Below, one piece after another: positions 33,925 to 44,380 of a stretch of DNA of 64,000 nucleotides. The DNA lies in NCBI GenBank assembly GCA_950097015.1, contig CATNEN010000030.1, positions 2,961,001 to 3,025,000 of the forward strand, written 5' to 3'. This stretch comes from Macrostomum hystrix (taxonomy: Eukaryota; Platyhelminthes; Macrostomidae). Both the position numbers and the translations under genes were made by a program. How positions within the stretch are numbered: the first letter of the stretch is position 1; every line of letters begins with the position of its first letter. The notes beneath the pieces were generated by a model, which was not told where the DNA came from, made no database searches, and saw only the letters and a list, made by a program, of their open reading frames with translations.

Positions 33925-36676
33925 ATGTCCACGCCAGCCGCAGCGGGTAGTGCTGAGGCCGCCGCAATGTCAAACGGCGGCAGCTACAAGGACACGGTGC
34001 AGGCCCTGCGGTCGACCTTCATGAGCGGCCGGACCCGCCCGCTGTCTTGGCGCCGAGTCCAACTGGAAGCTCTGCACTCGATGCTCACCGAGCAGGAGGG
34101 CCGCATCATAGAGGCTCTGTGGCAGGACCTGCGCAAGTGTCGCCAGGAGGCAGCAGCCGCCGAGATTCTCATCCTGAAGGCTGACATTGCCAAGCTGCTC
34201 CACGAGCTGCCCCAGCTGACTGACACGCAGAAGGTCAAGAAGACCTTCATCAGCATGATGGACAGCCTGGGAGTGCAGAAGCAGCCCTATGGCGTGGCTC
34301 TGATCATTGGCGCGTGGAACTATCCGTTCCAGCTGACTCTGCTGCCGCTGGCCGGTGCGATCGCTGCTGGCAACTGCGCCGTAGTGAAGCCGTCCGAGAT
34401 TGCCGCCGCCTCGGCCAACCTTCTGGCCGAACTGGTGCCCAAGTACCTGGATCAGGCCTGCGTCCGGGTGGTCTGCGGCGCCGCCAAGGAGACACAGGAG
34501 CTGCTGGAGCAGCGGTTCGATTATATCTTCTACACTGGCAGCTCCCGGGTTGGCCGCCTGGTGATGTCGGCCGCCAGCAAGCACCTGACGCCCGTCACCT
34601 TGGAGCTGGGCGGCAAGTCGCCAGTGTACGTGTCCGACAATGTGGATCTAGGCCAGGTGAGAATTAACAGTTGGACAACCACAGGTGTATTTCAAATATT
34701 TTCTTCTGCTAAATCTCCCAAAACATTCAACTAATTGGCATGAAAATCCAGAACACTTGCCAACTTTTTGTTGCGCATCTTCTGAAAAAAAAATTAAGTG
34801 GCCAGCTCTTCAGACCGTCGAGATATTTAATGGTTCTGGCCGAAGGTTTTTTCCCATAAGCGCTAGTGTATTTCATACACCCCTATACACCAATTAGCAC
34901 TGCGCCTCAGCGTGGCCTTGCCAGGCCTTCAAAATTTAACAGCATGCCACCCGAATGTGCCTGCATCATCTCCGTCTTCGGCGGTCACCTACCTTTATCT
35001 AGACGGACTGCTAGGTATAACAGTTAGAAATAGGCCACTATGGACGCGAATTTCTCTAATATCACTGATCAAGCCTAAATATTAGGCCCAGCTCAATCAC
35101 AGGACACCATCGCCTAGTCTGTCAACCAATCAGTCACCACCCAACGCTGTTAGCATTCTGGCGCTGCCAAAAATTTTCTGTCGGGAAAACCCCCTTGATA
35201 TAAAAAACGGGCAGCAAAATGGTTTGGTAGTCCTACTGTTATTTGCCATATTGTCATACTAGTTGGTGGAGTATGTGTGTACTCACACAATTGTCTCACG
35301 CAATTCAGGTGTCCAAGCGGCTGGCCTGGGGCAAGTTTCTTAACGCCGGCCAGACCTGCATCGCTCCGGACTATGTGATGTGCCCGCCAGAACTCGCCCA
35401 GCCGCTAGCCGACGCTGTGGTCGCCCGCATTGTCGAGTTCTATGGCCAAGATCCGAAGGCCAGTCCAGACTTTGGCCGCATTGTGTCCGAGAGAATGTTC
35501 GACCGGATTGCAGGTCTCATGCAATCTAGCAAGGCTGACAGGTTTGTACGCGGAAAATCTTACATGAAATCAACTAAAGAATGAACCGGAGAGTACTGAT
35601 GCACTAATAACTAGCCTGAGATTGCTGTTGCACTATTAATGTACCGGAAAGTACAGATGCACTATTAATGTACCAGAAAGTGCAGCTGCACTATTAATGT
35701 ACCAGAAAGTACAGATGCACTATTAATGTAACAGAAAGTGCAGCTGTACTATTAATGTACCAGAAAGTACAGCTGCACTATTAATGTACCAGAAAGTACA
35801 ACTGCACTATTAATGTACCAGAAAGTGCAACTGTGATGTACTAATAATGTACTAATACTGTACAACTGTACAACTGTATACTATACAACTGCACTAATAC
35901 TGTACCAGGAAGTGCAACTGCACTAATATGCCGGATAGTGCAACTGCACCTGACCTCAAATTATTAAAATTATGTGCATGTACTAATAAGTTCACGCTGG
36001 CCGCGCAGGGTGATTGGTGGCGAGTCGGACCGGGCCGAGCGCTACATCGCGCCCACCGTCTACACCAACGTGCGCGCCGACGACGCCCTGATGCGCGAGG
36101 AGATCTTCGGCCCTGTACTGCCAATTATGCCAGTTAGCGGCGTCGAGGAGGCGGTGTACTTTATCAGCAAGTGCGAGAAGCCGCTAGCCGTGTACGTGTT
36201 CACACACGACGCCGACGTGAAGAGAAGCTTCGAGGAGCAGACAAGCTCTGGCGCTCTGGTCTTTAACGACGTTGTCATCCACGCCGGGGTGGACACGCTG
36301 CCTTTCGGCGGTGTCGGCCACTCGGGTATGGGCAAGTACCACGGAAGGTGAGCTTGGGCTCCTTGCGCTTTTGCTTGGGTATACGGCGGGAGTAACTAAA
36401 CCTCATTCTCAAATGCAATGAGCCTCGTCATATAATAAGTAATTAATTATTAACTTTTCAATACGTCACCTCCGCCTCCGCCGCCCCGCGTCGTACAGGT
36501 TTACATTCGACACGTTCACTCACGAGCGCGCAGTGCTGCACAAGAATTCTTCTGGCACATCTGAGATGGTCAATAATAGATTCCGTTATCCGCCGTACAA
36601 TGACGCCAAGCTGGCCTGGGTCAACTGGGCTCTGAGCAGTTCGGTGAAGAGAGCGTCCGCCTGCGCTATTCTGTGA
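33925..36676 (+). CDS. class 3 aldehyde dehydrogenase (ALDH3) with C-terminal CaaX box
   Basis: Exons 33925-34656, 35309-35541, 36009-36347 and 36499-36676 give 493 aa, the normal ALDH3 length. It should oxidise medium- and long-chain aldehydes to acids with NAD(P). Visible family blocks: GAWNYPFQLTLLPLAGAIAAG, the coenzyme-fold loop FYTGSSRVG, the general base Glu227 in LELGGKSP, and the nucleophile Cys261 in FLNAGQTCIAPDY. The Glu-Cys spacing of 34 equals that of known ALDH3 enzymes. EEIFGPVLPI and PFGGVGHSGMGKYHG follow. The protein ends CAIL, a CaaX motif whose final Leu favours geranylgeranylation, as in the membrane-attached ALDH3B group; there is no hydrophobic tail like that of ALDH3A2. 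Start is the first ATG of the frame. Intron 1 holds a MITE, intron 2 a minisatellite. Confidence 0.95.
34678..34886. mobile_element. MITE-like deletion derivative of the mariner family
   Basis: About 210 bp in ALDH intron 1. It begins CCACAGGTGTATTTCAAATA and ends, read on the other strand, AGGGGTGTATGAAATACA. The left part (CAAAACATTCAACTAATTGG, CATGAAAATCCAGAAC) aligns with the left end of the mariner at 13788 (CAAAATATTCAACCAATCG, CATGCAAATGGGCGAAAC). No coding sequence remains. Confidence 0.75.
35598..35850. repeat. 29-bp minisatellite in ALDH intron 2
   Basis: About nine units with a period of 29, containing GTACCAGAAAGTGCAGCTGC and ACTATTAAT. Degenerate units continue to about 35945. 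Confidence 0.9.
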
Positions 36677-36791
36677 ATGACTAGGCCTAGGGATTTAATG
36701 GACTCAAACATTAATGCCGCACTAAAATAGCTTTTTGGATTGATTGAGGCCAACATACTCTTTTTCAGGTGTGTGTGTCGTCATTGTTTAC

Positions 36792-36797
36792 AATAAA
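36792..36797 (+). promoter_or_regulatory. candidate poly(A) signal for the ALDH gene
   Basis: AATAAA, 116 nt after the stop codon. Confidence 0.5.
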
Positions 36798-36799
36798 TT

Positions 36800-37427
36800 A
36801 TGCCAAAACTTTAAGCTCATTATTTTGTTATTGATTTTTCTCATCGAGCCCTTCAATCAATCATTTTTTCTGTTGATATCGGATACAAAAAGGTTGTCTG
36901 CTATTGCTAAATTAAACTGCTTGGAGTCGTCATTTTTCAGCCAATAACTTTAGAGCTTCGATGTACATATTTCTAATATAAATTCTCTTATGAAACAGTT
37001 GTTATAGTTTTCCGTTTTAACATTTTTTCCTAAAATATCCCGGTTTGTCAACAGTGTCATCCTATTTATTATTATTCGCATTGTCCCAGTCTCACAGGTT
37101 GCTTGTTATTTAATATCAGCCAATTTTAAATCTACATTATCAGGCTCATTATTGCCTCCTATGAATCTAAATACCTTATCGCTATTCATTTTTTGAATCA
37201 TCATTTTCTGTTCTATATTTTGGCACAAACTGTGCAACTGTTTATGAAGCCTTAGCCCAGGCACCAAAAACTGTTGAAAGTAGTTTTTTTCGTTTTTCTT
37301 GGTTAAAAAATACACTTAGCTATTGCTTCTGCAGTGACTGTGTTTTTTGTACTCTGTTCTTTCTATTGATATAAAAAATATTTATAATCCGACCCACTAT
37401 GTGTCCCTAAATTGAGTCTCCCTATGA
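36800..37427. other. intergenic, no gene recognised
   Basis: AT-rich non-coding DNA. Confidence 0.4.
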
Positions 37428-37812
37428 GCTTCACTATAAGTCCCACTATGAGCTTCACTATAAGTCCCACTATGAGCTTCAATATGAGCCTCACTATGAG
37501 CTTCACTTTGAGCCCCACTATGAGCTTCACTATGAGCCTCACTATGAGCCTCACTATGAGGCCTTCACTATGAGCCTCACTATGAGCCCCACTGTGAGCT
37601 CCACTATGAGCTCCACTATGAGCTCCACTATGAGCCTCACTATGAGCCCCACTATGAGCTCCACTATGAGCCTCACTACGAGCCTCACTATGAGCCTCAC
37701 TATGAGCTTCACTATGAGCCTCACTATGAGCTTCACTATGAGGCCTTTACTATGAGCCTCACTATGAGCCTCACTATGAGCCTTACTATGAGCTTCACTA
37801 TGAGCCCCACTC
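37428..37812. repeat. 12-bp satellite ATGAGCCTCACT
   Basis: About 32 units of ATGAGCCTCACT with CTTCACT, CCCCACT and CTCCACT variants. Both strands stay open (MSLT and IVRL repeats); not a gene. Confidence 0.92.
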
Positions 37813-38044
37813 TGCGCTCCAGTCCAATAAGAAACCAACCATATTTGGATCTCTTTAGATATAGAGATCACTTGATTATCTCCAATTCAGAAGTTTGCAA
37901 ATCCTTATTTGATAATCATTTTATTATTTCAGCCAGACTTCTAAGAAGTTTGAAAGCAAAACATTAAGCAAAACAATGCAAACTCAAGAACCCAAATAGG
38001 CTCAAAGCAAGATAGTCTAAAGTTTCTAGCTAGGCAGTGTTGCC
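37813..38044. other. 5' flank of the AGGF1-like gene
   Basis: AT-rich. An acceptor-like AAAGTTTCTAG lies just upstream of the start codon at 38045. No promoter motif can be called. Confidence 0.35.
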
Positions 38045-40380
38045 ATGTCAACGGAACAGCAGCCGCAGCCGGCAGCCGGTCTGTCCTCCAATGTCTGCAG
38101 CTGTGCCGAATTGGCGGCCAGTAATCGTCAGCTGCGACTCCGCTGCGCCCAACTAGAAGAAGAAATTGCCAGCCTTCGGGAACTGCTCGCATCCTCCGCC
38201 CACGCAGCCTCCGCCCACGCTGCCATCTCCTGCGCTCACCCTTCATCCGCCAACGCAAACTCGACCAATGAAAGCACAGACAAATCAACTACCGCCCACG
38301 CAAATTCCGTCAGAGTAAAAATCAACGGCGACGTCAACGCCAACAGTTTGTCTACCGCAGAGTCTGCTAACGGCGACGAAGATGGCGAACTGAGCGTCGA
38401 AGAAATTCTTCGATCGACCGCCCAGGAGATGGCCAATGAGGCAGCGGCTGCGGCGGCGGTGCCGACTTTGTCCATCGAAGAGGATTTGAAAGCGGCCGCA
38501 GAGGAGGCTCTAGGCAGTCAGGGCTATGTGTATGACGAACGGACTGGATTGTATTATGATACGAACAGTGGATACTACTATGACCCAGTGAGTAGTGAGG
38601 TTTGTGTAATTCTTCCTGTATAATATTCTTACCTAAAAAAAGTCTGTAATATTCTGCTTTTAATAATCGACTCCCCTAATCCTTAAGTAATCTAATCCTC
38701 TAATCCTTCTGTGATATCCTTCACAGAAGGATTTATCCTTCAGTAAACGAATCCCCTAATCCTTTAGTAATCCCTTAATTCTTCGGTAATCCACTCCCTA
38801 TTCCATCCACAGACGGAGCAGCTATTCTACAACAGTGCCACAGGTGTGTACTACACATACGACAGCGAAAACCAGAGCTACGTGTTCCACTCGCGCGTGG
38901 CCGCCTCTGAGCTGCGCCAGCGAGCTGAGCTACTGGCAGTGATGTCCGGCCTGCAGCACCGGCCACCACCTGCTGGATCGGACAGCAAGCGCTCTGCGAT
39001 TCGGGTGAGCATTTCAGTGAATTCTGCCCCCTGCTTTTGAACGTTTCCTATCCAATTTTTTTGCCAACTTTCACTTACCTATATAATCTCCATTCTCACC
39101 TATCTAATCTCAAATGTTTTCTGTCTCATCCGCCCACATTCTCATCTTTGGTTTTCCCGATTCGCCCGCATCAGGAGGAGCGCAAATCGGGCAAGAGAAG
39201 GAGCAGCAGAGAACACGACCGTGTCAAATCTAAGAAGGAGCGGCGAAGGCAGGAGGGCGAGGACAGGCAGGAACAGCTGTCTGATGGCGACTCTGACGCC
39301 AGCCGGGGCAGCAAGCGCAAAGCCGAAAGGAGACGAAAGGAGAAGAAAAGCAAGATGGATAAAAAGCTGAAGAAGAAGACCAAGGACAGGCCGCGCAGAA
39401 GCCGGCGCGAAAGCGACGCTCCCGCCGAAGCGGAGGAGGCTCCGGCCGCGGAGGATGCGGATCCCTACCCGCCCTGCATCCGCATGCTGGTGTTGCAGTC
39501 GCCCAGCCTGCCAGTCGGTTCGCTGCAGATTGTCACCCACGACAGCGGCGCCACCCTGGGCAGAGATCCGGCCGCTCTGCCCACCCTGCTGCTGGCAGGC
39601 GATCCCAGTGTGAGCAAGCTGCACTGCCGCATCGAGTACAGCCGGCCGGAGCGCCAATTTCAGGCCATCGACATGGCCAGCCACACCGGCACCCTGCTGG
39701 GCGGCCGGCCAATCAGCCAGCGCCGAGAGATCAGCCGGCCGGCCGCCCTGTGGCACGGCTGCCGCCTGCAGGTTGGCGGTACCGAGTTCCTATGCCACAT
39801 CCATCGCTACCCGGGCGAGGCCACCTGCTCTGGCTGCGAGCCCGGCCTGGCCCGACCGCCGGCCGACTCGAACTCGACTCCCGCCGACGCGGCCCCAGCC
39901 GCCGCTGCGCTGGATCGCCGCGCCCAGCTGCGCCAGTTGAAAGCCAAGCACGGCCTGCTAAGTTCGGGGACAGCTGCCAGCTCCGGAGCCGGCTACACGG
40001 ACAGGGCGGCGGCCAGACGGCGGGAAGTCGGCCTGGACGACGCCCGACGGCTGCCTGGCGACGCTGATCAGCCTCCGGCAATTTCAGCCGCGCATATCGA
40101 TGTGGCCCTGCACGAACGAGAGGCGTCCAATCCGGGCGTGCGCCTCCTGGCCCGCATGGGCTGGCGACCCGGCGACGGAGTCGGCGTCGGTGTGCGGGCC
40201 GAGCGCAGCCTCCGAGAGCCGCTTGGCGCAGCGCCCCGGCTGGCCGAGCGGGCCGGCCTCGGCTCCGAGTTCGACCGGCCTGCGGCGGCTGGCGCAGACG
40301 CCTCGCTGACGGATGCCGACCGACGACGCGCTCGCGTTGCCATGGTGACCCTCGAACGATATAATCGTATAACAGACTAA
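38045..40380 (+). CDS. aggf1: AGGF1-like protein with OCRE, FHA and G-patch domains
   Basis: Exons 38045-38587, 38813-39004 and 39175-40380 encode 646 aa (human AGGF1 is about 714). Domains in order: a short N-terminal coiled-coil segment (residues 17-45, SNRQLRLRCAQLEEEIASLR); an OCRE aromatic repeat spanning exons 1-2 (GYVYDERTGLYYDTNSGYYY, then LFYNSATGVYYTYD); a very basic Lys/Arg-rich linker (about 246-325) that looks like a nuclear localisation region; an FHA domain (about 345-450, GATLGRD, SVSKLHCRIEY, HTGTLLGG); and a G-patch (564-609, LLARMGWRPGDGVG to ERAGLG). This order is diagnostic of AGGF1, an RNA/spliceosome-associated nuclear factor in most animals and an angiogenic factor in vertebrates. 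Both introns are short and phase 0. Confidence 0.93.
38660..38795. repeat. short 19-bp repeat in AGGF1 intron 1
   Basis: About six degenerate copies around AATCCCCTAATCCTTCAGT. Confidence 0.7.
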
Positions 40381-40487
40381 CGAGCAGTTCTTAAAACTGG
40401 TCGTTAATCTTGTTAATCGGCATTTAATCTGTTTTAAAATCACAATAATTTTCTACGTTATACTTGATAAAATATATGCATTCTGTA

Positions 40488-40493
40488 ATTAAA
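40488..40493 (+). promoter_or_regulatory. candidate poly(A) signal for the AGGF1-like gene
   Basis: ATTAAA 108 nt after the stop codon. Confidence 0.45.
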
Positions 40494-40604
40494 GCAAATT
40501 TATTGTTTTTTTGTTTATTAATTGGCGTATAAGTTAAAAGCATGCATCATTTGCTAAGTGCGTTTCATGTTTTCATTTATTCGAGCCCACATAGCACCAC
40601 TTCA

Positions 40605-40830
40605 ACCCGTATAGACACCCTGAGCAGACAGACACCCTGGGCAGATGGACACCCTGAGCAGACAGACACCCTGGGCAGATGGACACCCTGAGCAGACAGA
40701 CACCCTGGGCAGATGGACACCCTGAGCAGACAGACACCGTGAGCAGACAGACACCCTGGGCAGATGGACACCCTGAGCAGACAGACACCCTGAGCAGATG
40801 GACACCCTGAGCAGACAGACACCCTGGTAG
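40605..40830. repeat. 17-bp satellite downstream of AGGF1
   Basis: About 13 units alternating GACACCCTGAGCAGACA and GACACCCTGGGCAGATG, that is a 34-bp dimer. Confidence 0.92.
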
Positions 40831-42734
40831 ACATCCCAATCTGATACCCACATACAACTATATACCAGATATACCAGATACTGTATGCCTAGCATTGCCT
40901 ACCGATGCACAACTTTAACAAACACTTGGAATCAGCAAATCAACCCCCGAGCGGACAGCCGGAACGTAAAGGCCGTTTAAAATGTGCTCTGAAGACGGCG
41001 CACAGTTGTCGTTGGTAATTCTTACAGTGAAGCTGATAGAATGTACTGCCCGCATGCATTTGGTTAAAATGAAACGCTTTGATCTGCCTTATTGTTTTAC
41101 TAGGCTCTTAGCGATGCGAGTACGTGGATTTCATAAGCGCAAATCTCTACTGTTAGCAGTCAGCCATGCGAACACTGCAAATATTCAGGCAGATGCTAGA
41201 AAGATGTACTTTTTAAAATACCTGAGTTTAAATGTCTGTGTGAATGTCTATGCCTATGGTCTATGGTCTATGGTCCAATGTTAAAGCTGTTTATTGGCCC
41301 GAGCCAAATAAGTTAGACGCACGAATAACGATTTTTTTATTTTATTTCGTCTATGGTTATAATAGACAATTATACTAGACACGGGGTATAAATATATTAT
41401 TTCCGTTTATTTAGTCTATGGTCTGAATTAACGGCTCTAAAGTGAAGCCGATTTTCGCGTTCCGCCGTGAGTTCAGCCTTTTACCATAGACTAAAAATAT
41501 TTTAGGTGCTGCGAGCAAAAATACGAGTATATGCGCCATAAAGAGTGAAATAGGGAGGCTTGGTGAAGCTTTAATGAATGCAAAGACTCGAAGCTGTTTA
41601 CACTGGCCTCTGTTGATAATTTAGGGGAGAATTGAAAATGCGGAGCTTGGGGGAATACTTGTCAGTTGATTTAAGAATCGATGATGATTTGGCTATGAGC
41701 TGCATGCAGATAGGGCAGTGAAATCCCAAAATCACAAGCTATCAGACGATGCCACGGTTGGTGACTATCTGATGGGCCAAAATAATTCCCAAGGGAAAAG
41801 TAAATCAATGAGACAGTTCGCATGCAATTAACACCTCAGCGCTATAGTCTGTGATTTTAGTTGTTGTCAGTCATCGGCAATTGCTAAAATTCTCACTCTG
41901 GGATATATTGATTGATGCGTTCCTATGCCGAGTTTATCGACTGTTTAAACAAGCACTTTTAGAGTAATAAACGGCAAGTTTTAATTTCCGTTAGTAGAAG
42001 TCAGGAAATAAAACAGAAAGATAGCGGGCCGTGTGCTTTAAGAATCGGCCCTTTAAGTCGTAAATTTTGTATTAAAAATCTGCTTTTTCATTTTCCATAT
42101 TAAATTTCTTTCTAGTTGACATTCCCCTATTCCAGCATTGCATGGGGCTGGTGTTTCATATTTTTCCCGAACACTCGTGAACAATCTGCTTTGAGTCTAA
42201 CCCGCTTCCTAATCAGTAAAGTGCTGATTCAAAGGCTGCTGCTAATTTTTTTTTTAATTAAAAAGTTTTACATTTTTGTTTTATTCCTATTGGATTGTTT
42301 AATCGCCTTAGTATTTTAAAAGCCCGCGAAAAAACCATATCGACACCTGTAATGGCCCTTCAATCGTCAACACGCACCTGTCATCAGGTGTGCTAACAAA
42401 TCATTTTTTATTGTGAGGTCTGCTTTTCAGCTCTGGGTCGGACTTTGGATTGCTGGGTAAAAAACTGTGTTGATTTTAGAACGCATTTTTGAGACCATCT
42501 TTCCTAGAGAGCCACGCAATGGCTAGAAAATTTTCAGCTGTCAAAAATTTATTCACCCATGAGGATGCGCCACTTCGGATCTCTCAGGGCATTATATTTC
42601 TCCTGTCTAGCTGATGCCGCTGAAGCTTATTTGGAATCCAAGGCGCGTCACTCTCCATGGATCGCACTCACTAAGGACCACTCTCCAATGTCACTCTCCA
42701 CGGATCACTCCCTAAGGATCACACCAAGGATTTC
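40831..42734. other. intergenic, no gene recognised
   Basis: About 1.9 kb of AT-rich DNA, with GTCTATGG motifs scattered at 41250-41420. The open frame at 40982-41284 has no codon bias or family signature. Confidence 0.45.
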
Positions 42735-43555
42735 TCTCTAACGATCACTCTCCAAGGTTTCATCCCCAAGGTGTCACTCTCCAAGGTGTCACACCCAAGA
42801 TGTCACACTCCAAGGTGTCACTCCCCAAGGTTTTATTCCCTAAGGTTTTATTCCCCACGGTGTTATTCCCCAAGGTTTTATTGCTCAAAGGTGTCATTCC
42901 CCAAGATGCTTTTCCTCAAAGTGTTTTCCTCAAGGTGTCACTCCCCAAGGTGTCCCTCTAAAAGGTGTCACTCTCCAAGGTGTCACTCTCCAAGGTGTCA
43001 CTCTCTAAGGTGACACTCTCGAAGGTGTCACTCTCCAAGGTGTCACTCTCCAAGGTGTCACTCTCCAAGGTGTCACTCCTCAAGGTGTCACTCCCCAAGG
43101 TGTCCCTCTCAAAGGTGTCACTCCCCAAGGTGTCACTCCCCAAGGTGTCACTCTCGAAGGTGTCACTCTCCAAGGTGTCACTCTCCAAGGTGTCACTCCT
43201 CAAGGTGTCACTCCCCAAGGTGTCCCTCTCAAAGGTGTCACTCTCCAAGGTGTCACTCTCTAAGGTGACACTCTCGAAGGTGTCACTCTCCAAGGTGTCA
43301 CTCTCCAAGGTGTCACTCTCCAAGGTGTCACTCTTCAAGGTGTCACTCCCCAAGGTGTCCCTCTCAAAGGTGTCACTCCCCAAGGTGTCACTCCCCAAGG
43401 TGTCACTCTCGAAGGTGTCACTCTCCAAGGTGTCACTCTCCAAGGTGTCACTCCTCAAGGTGTCACTCCCCAAGGTGTCCCTCTCAAAGGTGTCACTCCC
43501 CAAGGTGTCACTCTCCAAGGTGTCACTCCTCAAGGTGTCACTCCCCAATGGTGTC
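42735..43555. repeat. 15-bp satellite with 255-bp higher-order period
   Basis: About 54 units of CTCTCCAAGGTGTCA and variants. The rare CTAAGGTGACACTCTCGAAG block at about 43005 recurs at 43260, so a 17-unit segment (255 bp) was duplicated. Units degrade leftwards into 42640-42900. Confidence 0.93.
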
Positions 43556-44380
43556 ACTAACGAAGGTCAGAAGAGAATATTAAAGTTAGTAAATGCCTCA
43601 TGCAGAGTAGGCAGCGAGGCCCCACTCGTTGGTCCTGCAGTTTGAGATGGCTGAGAAATGAAACGCACGATATCAGGCATATGTATCAAACATAAATTGA
43701 CTTCGATAGCTGCTTTTCAATAGGGCGGCGGTTGGAAGTTTTGCTGTTGATTATTATTCTTTCTAATCTAGAAGAAGTCATTGCCGCAATACTCCAGGGG
43801 CGCGCACCCCTAACAGCCGATCTCATGGTCAGGGGGTTGGAATGAGTCTGTTTCGCATAACTTTGGCCTCTTTAAACCTTGAACCATTTACCCAGTGGGC
43901 GAGCCGAGTTAGGGCTGCCTTTTCTTAAGAGAGTCCTCTCAGGAACTGTTTGCACTCGAGCTGCGTCAAGACAAGCCAAGACTTCCCTCTTCCCCAAACA
44001 GAACGGTCGATCACAATGCCTGTCTTTCACTGCTGCATCCAAGCGAAAAAGCATGTGAAATCTCCCCAGAAACTTAGCCAGATTGCAAACTGCTCGAGTC
44101 TTCAGTTCTGCTCTGAAAGCTGGCCTAGCTTAAAATACACAAACTGCCGCTGCTGCACTTAAGATTGACTTGACATACGAAACAAACTACACCTATTCGT
44201 AATTATGCCGCATTAGTACAGGCATTACTTTCTACTAGATAGGGTTGATGTACAACTAAAATAGTATAGTCTATGGTCCAACTGTGCCTCCACCCGTCTG
44301 CCCGAGTCAGAAGAAGAGAATCGTTAATAACAAAGGTTTCTGTGTGTGAATGACGCAGTTTCCGATTATGTGTCCCTCGA
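43556..44380. other. 3' flank of the DEG/ENaC gene
   Basis: Non-coding; contains the presumed 3' UTR of the minus-strand channel gene. No clear poly(A) hexamer close to the stop. Confidence 0.4.

Noticed and set aside
40982-41284. 100-codon plus-strand frame with a real ATG
   Set aside because: No family signature, no codon bias like neighbouring exons, AT-rich surroundings.
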